Part shown: positions 21,321 through 32,543 of the stretch, in pieces
Numbering within the stretch: the stretch's first letter is position 1
How the letters are laid out: every line of letters starts with the position of its first letter
Source: Purpureocillium takamizusanense
Lineage: Eukaryota; Ascomycota; Sordariomycetes; Hypocreales; Ophiocordycipitaceae
NCBI RefSeq assembly: GCF_022605165.1
Contig: NC_063068.1
Coordinates: 1,736,001-1,800,000, forward strand
DNA: 64,000 bases
Direction: 5' to 3'
Made by a program: the position numbers and the translations under genes
The notes under the pieces: generated by a model
Databases searched by the model: none
What the model was told of the DNA's origin: nothing
What the model saw: only the letters and a program-made list of their open reading frames with translations

Positions 21321-23732
21321 CTACCTCAGCCTTTCACCTCTCCTCGACAGTCTGCCAGAAGAGCCAAGGATAATAAATGATCGGATTGTATGTATATTTG
21401 TCAACGGCCCGCTGCCGTTGTATGGCTCGTCAGGCTCGGGAAGAGCTTCGTGTAACCCGGGTCTGTTGGTCGCACGGCTCGACTCGCCTCCCCGGCAGTC
21501 CGCAAGGCCGAGGGTCGCGAAATGGCGGCTATGTACACGACGATAGGCCAATGTCCAGGATTCGATGACGCCGGCTTTGCCTCGATTGGCTCGGCTTGAG
21601 AATCAGGACGCCAGGCCGTCCTTTGCCATCTCGGCCAGCCTGACAGTAGGCGTCAGGCGGCAGTGTCCGTCCGTCCAAGCCAGAAGCTGAGAGAAATAGA
21701 AGCAAAAGGCTAGATACAGGATCGGGAGAAGAACGCACACCGATGCATTGCGTACATGAATCGCTGTAAGCAGTACCCACCGCCAACATGTCGCGCATGC
21801 TAACCCCGACTCATCTACAGACTAAAGTTATTATGGCGGTCACATCGTCAGTGTGCCGGGAAACCAGGAGCAGGGATACCGACGCAAGTACAACTGCGGC
21901 AGCCAGCAGCCATGTCTTAGGCCCAATCCAATGAAACGGGCCCACTGATCCCTGTCGGTGCGGACATGAAGAGAGACATCCACGTTGCCGCGTCGTGAGC
22001 TGGCACTGGGGGGGTTCTGGCCCAATCCAGGCTTGCGACCTGCGACGAGACGCAGAGTCGCTGGTTGCCGACGACCGCTGCCCTCTGCATAGCCTCCTCC
22101 CGATCTCCGGTCTTGTTTGAGCTCGGGGGAAGAAGCTGCAGTTGGCCTCAAAGGCGTCTGGAGTCTGGACAGGCAAGAAAAATAGAGGGCCTTCCAAGCG
22201 TGCAGGGGTGCTCCTTGAAAATGTGGACAGTGCTGGACCGATCCCCTGAGCATTGTTGAATTAGACGAGTCGCTGCTATGCCGTCGAGATGCCGCACGCA
22301 ACTCTGTTGTACGACCGGAACGCGGGGCGGCTTGCTGGGATTGGCAGTCTTCCACGAAGTACAAACGACATTGTGCACAGCCCCTTGTGTGCGTCTGCTC
22401 CGTCGTGTCATTGTTCGCCTCCGGATCTGTGTTGCAGACGATTTTGACAGCGGGGTCGCAGCCCGAATCACACCACACAATGAGTCGTTGAGGTGGATGC
22501 CAAACTCCATGTTCACACGATGTGCTCCATGGTTCTGGGTTGGACGAGTGACCGGGGTTCTACACCCCAGCCACCCCCCGGCCACGAGATGACGCTGTTA
22601 GTGCGCTTCTGCCTCAACAGCTGAGCAATTTCAGACGGTGGTCATTTCCCAAAGCTGGGGCTGTTCGATGAGATGAAGCGACGGTAGCGCGACTAGCCGC
22701 GTTGCCGACTTCCAACTACTAGTAGTAGCAGTAACTTCTTCCACATCGATGTCGTGGAGCAGATGCTAGAGTTGTCGCTTCTCGCCGATGCCCAGCGGCC
22801 GTGCGCGCAGCTGGAAGTGCAAAGTAGCCTCGGAGCTATTTGTAGATACACTGCCGGTGTCCAAGACACACAGCGGCAAGCTCTTGTACAACACATTCCC
22901 GCAGCACCAGCCGCGAGACGGTGCGGTCTGAGCCTGTTTTAGGCAGAATGAGGGGAAAAGTTGAGATCCTAGGATCGCATCATGTAATTGTTGACGACGC
23001 GTCGTCATTGCCCGCGTTTGGGTAGGCCGGCCGCCGTTTTGCACCACGGCAAGGCGCAAACGAGTCATCTGTGCTGCAGACAGCTTGCACGACAGATGAT
23101 CTGCGCTCACAGCCGTCATGGCCAGAGCTCACAAACCTGATTCAACGCAGCTTAGGCCCGGTTTCCGGCGCCACCATGGCTTCAGGTCGGAGACTATCCT
23201 AGCGCCGTCCCGAGCCATGTTTCACCGCATAGCATGCACGGATGTAGGCGGTCGCGGGTAGCGGTAGCTGAAGACGCGGACCTAACGGTCCAGCATGCAA
23301 GAAGATGCGTGCGGTCAACGGCCGCGTTGCAATCCTACATTCGTGGAGCATCAGTTGGACATGCCGTGGTCGCGGTCGCTGCTTGCGCCATGGAGACGCG
23401 TGGCTTGCAGCTTGACCAGAAAGGAGACGTAATGGCCAGGTCTGATGGCGTCAAGTCGCAATGGAGCTCGAGTCGACTGCGGTCCACAATACGTAGAGTG
23501 CGGTTTGTCGGAACTCCAAATTCCGATCGACAACGCAATCGCTGGGATGGGAATTGGAGATTGGCGAACCCCTGGCTCCTGACCGACGGTGAGAACTAAA
23601 ATGACTTGATTCGATTAGTCATCTCACCGAGCTCACCTTGAGCTTCACACCCCTGGATAGGTGCAGCGTCGCGGTTCGCGTCGCAACATTGCTAGCCCCC
23701 TCCAACGGCCGGCATGTAGCAGTCACACCGAC
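21321..23732. other. 2.4-kb divergent intergenic region
   Basis: This separates the DUF8004 gene (-) from dynactin p62 (+). A leftward frame at 21811-22197 ends in a hydrophobic stretch that could be a membrane segment, but its N-terminal part looks non-coding and no splice-consistent extension was found. Nothing else is supported. Confidence 0.4.
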
Positions 23733-25484
23733 ATGGCGTGCTCAACTCCATACACTTACATACAGTGCCCATGCTCGGGCTACTCCGACGCCGAGCGGGG
23801 CGACTCGCCCGACGGCTTGAACGAGGATGAGGACGAGCGCACCTTCGACCCCCGCGACCCGCGCTCCAACTACAGCCTATACCCGCTCGAGTACCTCCTG
23901 TTCTGCGAAGATTGCCAACAGATTCGCTGCCCGCGATGCGTCACCGAGGAGACAGTCACGTACTATTGTCCGAGCTGCCTCTTTGAGGTCCCGAGCAGCA
24001 ACCTTCGCAGCGAGGGGAATCGGTAGGCTGCCGGAGTGAACAAAGACACGAAACAACGCGCGGGCTCACGCTGGTCTAGGTGCACCAGAAGCTGCTACCA
24101 ATGCCCAATATGCGTTGGGCCCCTTCAAGTCGGCGCGGTCCAGCCTGGACAGGACACAAATGCAGCGTCTACGGAAGGGCAAAGCGGCGCCTCGGCCACC
24201 GGCCCGCTAGCTCTCTTCTGCCAGTACTGCAACTGGACCTCGAAAGAGACGGGTATTGAGTTTGACCGACCGGGAGGCATACACTCGCAGCTCGCCAAGA
24301 TGAATAACGGCGGGACGCCAAAGCTCACAACAAAGGACGTCAAGGAGCGGCGCAAGGATAACCCCGACGAGCCTCTAGTTCCCGACGATCAAGTCGATGG
24401 CGACTTTCAATTTGCCAGCCTCAAAGCCTTTTACGCCGACCAGCTTACGGAATCAAACACCTCATTGAGCGGCTTGCCTCTGCACGACGGCGTCGGCTTC
24501 TCCTCTCCGGCGGCATTGACGCGCATCATGTCGCTCTATACGGGTCGCGGTCACGGCGGACGGCTGCAAAAGGGCCATGCTGATGTCATGCGCGAAGCGC
24601 TCAACTCGGAAGAAGGCATTAAACTCGCGAAGCTAGAGGAGTCACACTTGATCAAGAAACTCATCAACGGAGGCTGGGAAGCCACCACGGCGCGCGAGCA
24701 GCGAGACGCGCAAGTCGATCCGGCAGTTCGGTTTCAAGACGATCTCAGACCGACACCGTATCTCCTCCGCACGAAGCGCTCGAAGCGTTGCCCCGTTTGC
24801 CGACACATCATATCAAAACCTGAGAACAAGGTCACCTCTACTCGGTTCAAGATCCGCCTCGTGGCCAAATCATATATTCCCAATCTTACCATTCGCCCCA
24901 TGCGACCAACCGCCGGAGTAATACCCGTCACTTCCCGGCCAGGTGTTGCGGAGGAGCTACCCCTCAAACCGCTGAAGCCCCATCAATACATCCTGACATT
25001 CAAGAACCCTCTATTCGAGAGCATCAAGGTCACACTTGCCACGCCACACGTGACGCCCGGTCGCTTCGCCAGTAAGGTGACGATTCTGTGCCCTCAATTT
25101 GAGGTCGATGCCAATACGGATATGTGGGACGATGCACTCAAGGAGGACGGAAAGGATAGAGGCCGCAGGGGCGACGATGCCGCAGGCGGCGAGGCAGGCA
25201 AGATATGGGAGAAAGGCCGCAACTGGGTGAGCATCGTGCTCGAAGTGATCCCAGCCTCATTGCGGCCCGAGAACCGGATCATCGGCGCCAAGGATGCCAA
25301 CGTGGACAAGGGCCCGCTCAGGGAAGACGAGGATATTCTCGAGATACCCATGTTTGTGCGAATAGAGTGGGAGGCGGACGCACAAAATGAGGTGGGCGCT
25401 GGACAGAAGGAAAAGGAGTCACGAGAAAAGCGGGAGCTCGCTTATTGGTGCGTCCTCGGCGTTGGACGTATCAGTCACGAATGA
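23733..25484 (+). CDS. ro-2: Dynactin p62 subunit (dynactin subunit 4)
   Basis: Two exons, 23733-24022 and 24080-25484 (57-nt intron), encode 564 residues. The N-terminal 130 residues hold a series of paired cysteines: CPC, CEDC, CPRC, CPSC, and after the intron CYQCPIC and CQYC. A further CPVC lies near residue 345, preceding the C-terminal beta-rich domain with 'LTFKNPLFESIKVTLATP'. This arrangement is that of the p62/DCTN4 family (Neurospora ro-2), a pointed-end component of dynactin that helps dynein-driven transport and nuclear positioning. The start is chosen at MACSTPYTYIQCPC, directly before the first Cys pair. An acidic/Gly-rich insert near residue 450 is species-variable in this family. 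Confidence 0.93.
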
Positions 25485-25702
25485 GGAAGGCATAGGCATC
25501 TAGATACCCCGAATAGATGATAATGATGACGCGATGATGATGAGCGGCCAATTGGGTTGTTAATGACTTCTTATGACGAAATCATGAAGCAGCTTGTGTC
25601 ATTATCAAGCTACATGTATCTCAAGACGCCGAGCCCCCAAGTTTTTGGACCAACCATCAATGCAAACAAGGCACGTCACTCTCCCATCTTCAAATCCACC
25701 GC

Positions 25703-26663
25703 TTAGTACTCAGCGGGGGTCTGGGGGAACTCGAAGTTGACGTTGCGGCCGGTGAGGCGGCGGTAGACCTCGGAGTAGGTGTCCAGGCGGTAGTCGACGC
25801 CACCGCGCTCCTTCTCGTCAAGGATGACCTTGAGGAGCTTGCTGCCGTCCTCCTTGGTGCGGATACGCTTGCCGACGATCTCAACGGGGTAGGTAAGGTC
25901 GGACAGGATAGCGTCGTGGACGGCCGTCAGGGTGCGGGAACGGGGGCGCTTCTGCTTCTGGGTGTTGCGGGAGCGGGCAGAGCGCTTGGGGCGGGGGAGG
26001 ATGCGGCGCGAGGCCAGGATCAGGACGTGGCGGTCAGAGAACTTCTTCTCGAGCTCACGAGTGAGACTGCAACGAGTTAGTCGGGGCTGTTCACTTGTCC
26101 ATTGTTTGCATGGACAAGAAAACTTACCGCTGCTGGACACGGTGGAAGCCCTGCAGGGAAGGGACGGGGACAAAGATGACAATAGCCTTCTTGCCGTGGC
26201 CGACCTCGATCTATCCGAGACCAAAAGTCAGCATGCGAGCTCCAGGACAAGCCTTGGACCGCTTCCCGTCCTGTTCCTCAAAAGTCAATAGCGACGCTGG
26301 CTCAGCGCGCACGCGTCCGCCCGTTATGAGGCGCGGGTGGGCAATCATTCAATTCTCTCGAATCGGGGTGCTTGCTAGTTCTCGCTCGCTCGAGGGGGAC
26401 GCTGCGTCGCCGGCAGAGATTGCCTTATGGGACTTGGAACAGGATCTCGAATGCGGTTTCCATCTGACATGTTTTGCATTTCAGGTGGTTGCTGTTCTCA
26501 CCTCGCGGGCAGAGACGATCTGCAGAGGACGCAGGGCGACCTTGAGGTCGGCCGTGTTGGTCTCGAGGTCGTAAAGAGCCTGGGCAATGTTCTGCTCCAG
26601 CTCGGAGGGGTTCTGCCGCGTAGGGCTGTTGGGAGCGATCTTGTTCAGGGCCTGGGCGCTCAT
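25703..26663 (-). CDS. rps7: 40S ribosomal protein eS7 (S7)
   Basis: Three exons, 26663-26502, 26210-26128 and 26066-25703, encode exactly 202 residues, the standard eS7 length. Recognisable segments are '[20 protein letters not shown]', '[17 protein letters not shown]', '[27 protein letters not shown]' and the C-terminal '[11 protein letters not shown]'. It is a small-subunit component. The first intron is 291 nt, several times longer than most introns in this window, a common feature of fungal ribosomal-protein genes. It is divergent from the WSC gene and convergent with dynactin p62 across only 218 nt. Confidence 0.97.
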
Positions 26664-27693
26664 CTTGACGGCTGGTGCTGCTCGACGGTGGTGATGGTCG
26701 GTTGGTGTCGTGAGGTGTGGTTGCTCTCTGAAGTTTTGCGCACTTCGCGAGTTTCGCTAAATTGGGGTTTTCGTGCCCTGCAGGGTTGTGTGTGAAAGTG
26801 GGTTACTCGCGGCTGCTCATTGGCGCTGGGAAGACAGGGGACCCACTGCCCAGGCCTGGTTGATGGAAAGGGGGGGGGGGGGCATAGAATCACGTGCCGT
26901 TCACAATTCGGTCAGTGAGCGTATCTTGGCATTTCCGACTTCGCATGAAGTACAAATGCTAAGTCACTTCGTACGTGACAAATGAAGCAGGTCCGTCAAG
27001 CTTGGAGGCGATTTGCCGCCAAGTCTCGCCTGCTCGGTCGTCGAATGCTCTGTTTAGATACCTAAGTTTGACAGATCAGCGTGGCGTGAAGCCGGCTGGT
27101 TTGCCTGCGACGCCTAATAGCCAGGTCGCAGCAATGGCAAAAACAGGTCAACGATATCGACGCGCAACTCAGACCTGTCGATCAAGCTGTGGTCAAGCAA
27201 TTGGAATGCCCTAGAATTGCAATTGTTTACCTCCGAATGCTGCGTAAGTACGTCATCGAGGGAGCCTTCGACAGATTTTACCTACCCTCAAGGTCCAGCA
27301 GACCGTGTGCGTCCCATTACCGTGTCCGTGTAAGCCACTTCGTCTTGCGACAGCCCCTTGAATGAGACAAGGTATAGCTACCACTCTACTGTCACCTGCC
27401 GAGTATAATGTTGTCATACTGTGCCTGCCTCTTTTACCCTCTACACCGCCAAAACATCAAGCCGGCGAAATGTGGAAGGTGCGCATCCTGCCCTTCAGTG
27501 CGCTCCTGCCACTTAAGTGCGTAGCCATGCGAGGCATGTCTTCTCAGCATGGCCTCCAATGCATCCTTTTTTTCCTTCTTCCTTATGCTCTACCCTCATT
27601 CATACACTTGAGACGCAGAATTGGCACCCGTCTCTCTCCTTTGATCAACATTCAGGTCCCGATCGCCACCGAATACCGACAGGGGACACTGTA
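26664..27693. promoter_or_regulatory. Divergent promoter between eS7 and the WSC gene
   Basis: This 1.03-kb region contains a G13 tract (26870-26882; poly-C on the eS7 sense strand, about 207 nt before its ATG). The right half is pyrimidine-rich just before the WSC start. No further gene was seen. Confidence 0.4.
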
Positions 27694-28931
27694 ATGGCGC
27701 TCAAGACTGCGATCTTGTTCACCTTCTTGGGCGTTGTTGCCCAGGTCCTGGCCCATGGAAACCATCAAACTCCAGGCTTCACGTATCTGGGCTGCTTTAA
27801 GGTCGATCTAGCGGCCTTCACCAATCCCATGGTGTTCTCCGACGGGGCCCTGACCCCAGAGGCTTGCCAGCAAGCTTGCCGAGGCTATCAGCTTGCCGCC
27901 GTGTTTCAAGAGTAGGCTCCTCCGCAGGTCTTTCTTTCGAACTTGGTTTGACTAGTGCCAGTTGTTGCCGATGCGGCAAGAATGCATACGCCATGGTCAA
28001 ACTCGACGAAGAGATCTGCGACCACTCGTGCATGGGCAACCCTGCTCTAGGTGCTTGTGGCAGCAACTGTGCCCAAGATACCGCGACAACTGGCAATGTC
28101 TACGGAAACAGGCGCCCTTTTCCCCATGGAGAGGACCCCGTGACTATTAGGATAAGCAATCCGTTGGCTCCTCCTTCATCGACCAGCACGACCTGTACTG
28201 AGGAGCAAATCCTGTCTGCAAGTCCTACTATCGTCACTCGGTCACGTCAAGGACAAGAGCCTGTGACCATCAGGATGACCAACACGGGTGCTCCGACTCA
28301 GCCAGCGGACACTACCTGCAGTGAGAACAACATGCCGCCAACAGCGTCTCCGCAGGTAACGTTGGTTTCGCCGGTGGGCGTCGCCCCTGACGCACCAACC
28401 ACGGTACCTACGGGGCCAAGTCTACAACCTGCTCCTGTTCCCTCGTCCATTTTACCTGCATTGCAGGATCCTGCTGGTTCAACTACACCACCATTGGATG
28501 ATTACGGCAAGACCGAAGTGCCCGTTTCTGTCACCACGGCGCCCCAAGAAGAACCGACCCAGGGCCCAGAGCCACCGAGCTACGGCGAGCCTTCTCTCGG
28601 AGGATTTAGCCCAGACCGCAGCTCGAGCCCTAGTCCTCCTGATTATTCTCCCGCTGAGCAACCTACGCCATCTACAGACAGCGTTCCTGACCCATATTCG
28701 CCAGACCAAGGCTACAATGAGCCTCCACCAACTGCAAACTGCTCGTCCTCGTTTGCGCCGGACGTTTTTCCTTCAGAGACAACACTCTGGCCCAAGGCAT
28801 CCAACACGGACGATCCCCAGGATCAGCCACCTGTCCCCTCTCAAGTCCCAGGATCCTATACAACCCGCACCCATGTTCCACCGTTTACCACTGTCGGCGG
28901 CCTGGCCTTTCTCGCCGCCATGATCATCTGA
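27694..28931 (+). CDS. WSC-domain cell-surface protein
   Basis: Two exons, 27694-27911 and 27956-28931, encode about 397 residues; an alternative acceptor six nt downstream (exon from 27962) is equally in frame. A signal peptide (residues 1-20) precedes a WSC domain: 'YLGCF', 'LTPEACQQAC', the intron, 'CRCGKNAY' and 'CDHSCMGNPALGACGSN'. The rest is a long Pro/Ser/Thr-rich stalk with two 41-residue repeats that begin D/EPVTIR. It ends in a short hydrophobic segment (last 15 residues) suggestive of a GPI-attachment signal rather than a cytoplasmic tail. WSC domains bind carbohydrate, so a cell-wall-anchored role is likely. Confidence 0.88.
28134..28379 (+). repeat. Two 41-residue repeats in the WSC protein stalk
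   Basis: Copies begin at 28134 and 28257, 123 nt apart. Each starts D/EPVTIR, continues with N-x-x-AP, has a central TTC[T/S]E and ends in ASP. They are diverged in sequence but keep register. Confidence 0.7.
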
Positions 28932-29771
28932 GGGCCACGTTATGAAGGTTTCTCGGCAGCAGTATCTCAGTCATCAGCCTTGAAGATTTTTGGAGCGAAA
29001 TGTTAGCTGGTTGAGGTTCGAAGCAAGTGTGATAATACCGTTGGCGTTGCCAAATTAATGAGGGGAAAATGTACCTAGCTCAATTCACAGCTTTTGAGGC
29101 AAATTCAGCTTGTCACCGGAGAAGTGAATGTGAGCCCATTTGATTTTACTAGGCAGTGACCGACTGCGTGACAGTTGCACACTGTAATAGCTAGGCACCC
29201 TCTACAATACAGTCAGTCGAACATTATAACTTAAGTACATCAAGGCAATTTAGAGCGAATGGAACATAAGCCAAAATCCGGCCTCTCTCTTGATAGAAAG
29301 CGATGGGCAGTCGAGACACAAGAGTCTGTTCATGGGAAGAAGAGAGCTCCAGGGTAGGACATGAAGATGCGGGATTCGGACCGGAGTTTACGGCTTCGGT
29401 GAGCTCAACATGTCGAATCCCGTTCTTCCAGCCGCCTTGTGTGAGATGTGAGATGGGAAACCTCGCAGCTCCTGTCAATTGAGATCATGCCGGGTGACTC
29501 ACCGGGCGACAACTGATGCTTGGTTGGCCAAAGCGGAAATGTGGAAGTGCAAATTGAGGAGGTTAAGTGATTTGGCTAAACGAATGCCCGTGGTGGTCAC
29601 GCCGACGTGTGACAAGATGAGATCGATGGGTGAAGAAGAAGGAAGGGAGTCTCTTTGAAGAGTTCAGCTTTTAAAAGGCCCAGGCCGGCCCAAGAGGGGA
29701 CAGCATCATCTGTAAAGCAGTTCTCCAACAAGTCCTTCTACATGCGCAAGGCGAAAAACCAAAGTGTCGCA
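28932..29771. other. AT-rich intergenic region
   Basis: This holds the 3' flank of the WSC gene and the promoter of the SDR at 29.8 kb. It is clearly AT-richer than the surrounding coding DNA. No repeat family or gene is supported. Confidence 0.4.
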
Positions 29772-30858
29772 ATGAATCCAGTTAATACTAAGCCTTACCG
29801 GCTTCCGGATAATGCCACCTGGCTGAGTGCGTTTTGATCATTGTCCGGTGAAGGTTGCAGTAAAGCCTGACAGTCACGGCAACGAACAGTTACGGGATGC
29901 TCCAGTGGCATCGGGCGTGAGATCGCCAAGTTTATCTTCGGGCAACCCGGACAACGCCTTATCGCGACCGCGCGAGACCCTTCGATGCTCTCCTATCTTC
30001 CCGACCAGGACGACAAGGTCTTCAAGACCGCACTAGATGTCACGTCGCCCGAGTCGGTCGACAAGGCTTTCGAAGCCGCGGCCGACCACTTCGGAGATGG
30101 ATTTTACGTGGATGTGGTCGTGAATAATGCCGGGTACTCGCTGTCCGGGGACACGGAGTCGGCGACGGAGGAGCAGACGCATCAGGAGATGGAGACGCTC
30201 TTTTTCGGGACGGCGCGCGTCACGATGCGGGCCGTCCGCGAGATGCGCCAGAACAATGACCGCCGCGGTGGACTCATCTTCAACGTGTCGTCGCTCGCGG
30301 GCGTGTGCGCGTTCCCGGGACATGCGTACTACCACGCGGGAAAGTTTGCCGTTGAGGGCTGGACGGAGAGCGTGGCGCGGGAGATGCACCCCGACTGGAA
30401 CAGTGAGGAAGCCCCCATTCCCTGTTGTCTTGTCCTCAGAAGTACCCCCTTCCCGAGTACGCTCTCAGGCCGCTGACTTTGGGACTACCCTTATGAATTA
30501 CAAAGTCAACTTTTGCATCGCGGAGCCCAGCGGCGTCAAGACCAACTTCGAGGGCAGCAGCAAGAAGTGGATGGCGCCGCACCCAGCGTATGCGAGCGAG
30601 GACATGCCGGCGCGCAAGCTCGAGAGCTACGTCAAGAAGGGTCTGCAGCAGGGCGCGGGAATCGAGCCGTTGGACATAGCAAAGGCGCTGTTCGAGGTTG
30701 CGAGCCGAGGGGAGAAGGTGCCTCTGCACCTGCCCATGGGCCCCGTGGCTGTTCAGCTCATCCGGAGCAAGCTTGAGGCCCGGCTGGAGGGCCTCGAGGC
30801 TGCAAAGTCGCTGCCTGGTCTTTCGAGTGGCGTTGGGGGTTCGCAAGGTACGCGGTAG
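29772..30858 (+). CDS. Short-chain dehydrogenase/reductase, extended N terminus
   Basis: Three exons, 29772-29826, 29890-30402 and 30506-30858, encode 306 residues. The first exon gives MNPVNTKPYRLPDNATWL, and the splice reconstitutes 'ATWLITGCSSGIG', the typical start and glycine motif of this fungal SDR subfamily. NNAG, 'NVSSLAG', the YHAGK active site and 'EPSGVKTNF' follow in order. Both introns have CTGAC branch motifs (29867-29871 and near 30471-30475). A stop codon immediately before the second exon shows that the first intron must be removed. It is a probable cytosolic NAD(P)-dependent oxidoreductase of unknown substrate and is not closely similar to the SDR at 2.0 kb. Confidence 0.88.
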
Positions 30859-31196
30859 CCGGAGAGATGGCGAATAGTCGATGTCTGTGAGATGTGGACA
30901 TGACGGGAGGTTTTCTCGTTTGTACTGGTAAAAGAAGTTCCTCAATGAGAGGTATTGATGGTGCGAGGTTGCAGCCCAGGCTTTGAAGGTCACGCCCGAG
31001 CACAGTGGTCCAGCGGGGTAGGCGATTCCCTTCCCACTAAGGATGACGCGCTCCGCCCCCCTGGCAGCGGGGCAACCTGCCTCTCCCCCGCCCCTCCATC
31101 CTCCTCCTAGCTGTTGCGTGACAACAAGGGCGTCCAGAGATCAGCGTGCCTCTTCCATCATCTCACGACAGCCTACCGGAACCCAATCGCTCAAAA
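30859..31196. other. Short intergenic region before twinfilin
   Basis: This holds the 3' flank of the SDR and the twinfilin promoter. A tract with tRNA-like wording (about 30985-31030) does not fold into a cloverleaf. Nothing else was seen. Confidence 0.4.
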
Positions 31197-32298
31197 ATGC
31201 AGTCCGGAATATCAGGTACGTTGTTCTCTCGTCCGTGACGCCCGTACCTGGATGATGACGCTGACCCACCGCAGCTTCGGAGGAGCTCCAAGCGCAGTTC
31301 AAGTCGCTCGTCGCACGGCCCGACGACTTTGCCCTCGTCGTCAGCATCGAACGCGAGGCCCTTGTACCCGTCACCTCGATCTCCTCTAAATCTTCTTCGT
31401 TCGATGACAACCTCGCGACGCTCCAAGAGCACATCAAGCCCAATGTCGCCAGCTACTTCATCCTGCGGCGCTTCGACGACGCACCACAGTTCCTAGCCGT
31501 AACCTACGTCCCCGACGCGGCGCCCGTTCGACAAAAGATGCTGTTTGCATCAACGCGGCTGACGCTCGTCCGAGAGCTGGGCACCGAAAATTTTCGCGAG
31601 ACCATCTTCACGACCACGGCTGAAGAGCTGACCCCCAACGGCTTCAAGAAGCACGATGCGCACGCTAAACTGGCGGCGCCGTTGACGGAAGAGGAGCGAA
31701 CGCTGGGCGAGGTGAAGAGAGCGGAGCAAGAAGCTGGCGCTGGAACGGGCACGCGGGAAATCCACCTGAGCAAGAGCCTGGCCATGCCGGTAACTGAGGA
31801 GGCTATTGCGGCTCTGAAGGAACTCGAGAGCAAGGCGCGGACGGTTGTCATGCTTGTATGTTCCTCCGCTGTGCTTGAGTGTCTGTCTGCTGACTATTGC
31901 AGAAAATCAACTCCGAAACGGAAGTCGTCGAGCTCGTCCCCGAGTCACCCACGCCAAACTCCATCGCCGACCTCGCCCAAGCCATTTCCTCGAGCGAGCC
32001 GCGCTTTACTTTCTACCGATACACGCATACACACAACGGCGCCGAGCAGGAGCCGTTGCTTTTCTTCTACACATGTCCTGCCACGCCAGGAAATAAGGCC
32101 ATCAAGAGCCGCATGCTGTACCCGCTCATGAAGCGAGCGGTGCTCGAAATTGCGGACAGGGAAGCGGGGCTGAAGCTCGAGAAACGATTTGAGGTTGAGG
32201 AGCCCGCCGAGATCACGGAGCAGTCGGTGCACGATGACCTGCACCCCAAGGTCGCGGCCCGTCAGGGCTTTAGCCGGCCGAAGCGTCCTGGCAGGTGA
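31197..32298 (+). CDS. twf1: Twinfilin (actin monomer-binding protein)
   Basis: Three exons, 31197-31215 (19 nt), 31275-31855 and 31903-32298, encode 331 residues, the family's usual length. Two ADF/cofilin-homology domains lie at about residues 5-140 and 170-300. The N terminus reads MQSGISASEELQAQF, and the second domain holds 'FYRYTHTHNG' and 'LLFFYTCP' with 'IKSRMLYPLMK'. The short basic tail (SRPKRPGR) matches the capping-protein/phosphoinositide-binding end of twinfilins. It sequesters ADP-actin monomers and acts in actin turnover in the cortical cytoplasm. It is convergent with the succinate/fumarate carrier, 245 nt away. Confidence 0.93.
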
Positions 32299-32543
32299 GG
32301 CAGCACATGCTCTTACAGCCAAAAAGATAGAACGTCATGCAGCACGGCAGAGCCCCCTCCCAAAGCGAAGCCACAGAATTGATGAATTGCTCACTACCAA
32401 ATGAAAAGTTCCAGGTCTATGAAACACTGAGTACACCATGCAGACGGGTGCCGCGCTGCGACGACGAGAAATGCACAGGGCTGACCCTAAGTCTTCTTGT
32501 CTTATGCAATGCCACGCTCCAGCAAAACAACACACGCCCCCAC

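Noticed and set aside
29827..29889. Apparent 5' truncation of the SDR at 29.8 kb, because a TGA lies in frame just before the Rossmann motif
   Set aside because: The TGA lies in a 63-nt intron. Splicing 29826 to 29890 restores ATWLITGCSSGIG, so the gene is intact.
30985..31060. A tRNA-like start (GTGGTCCAGCGGGGTAGGC)
   Set aside because: The following bases form no anticodon stem or T arm and the ends do not pair.
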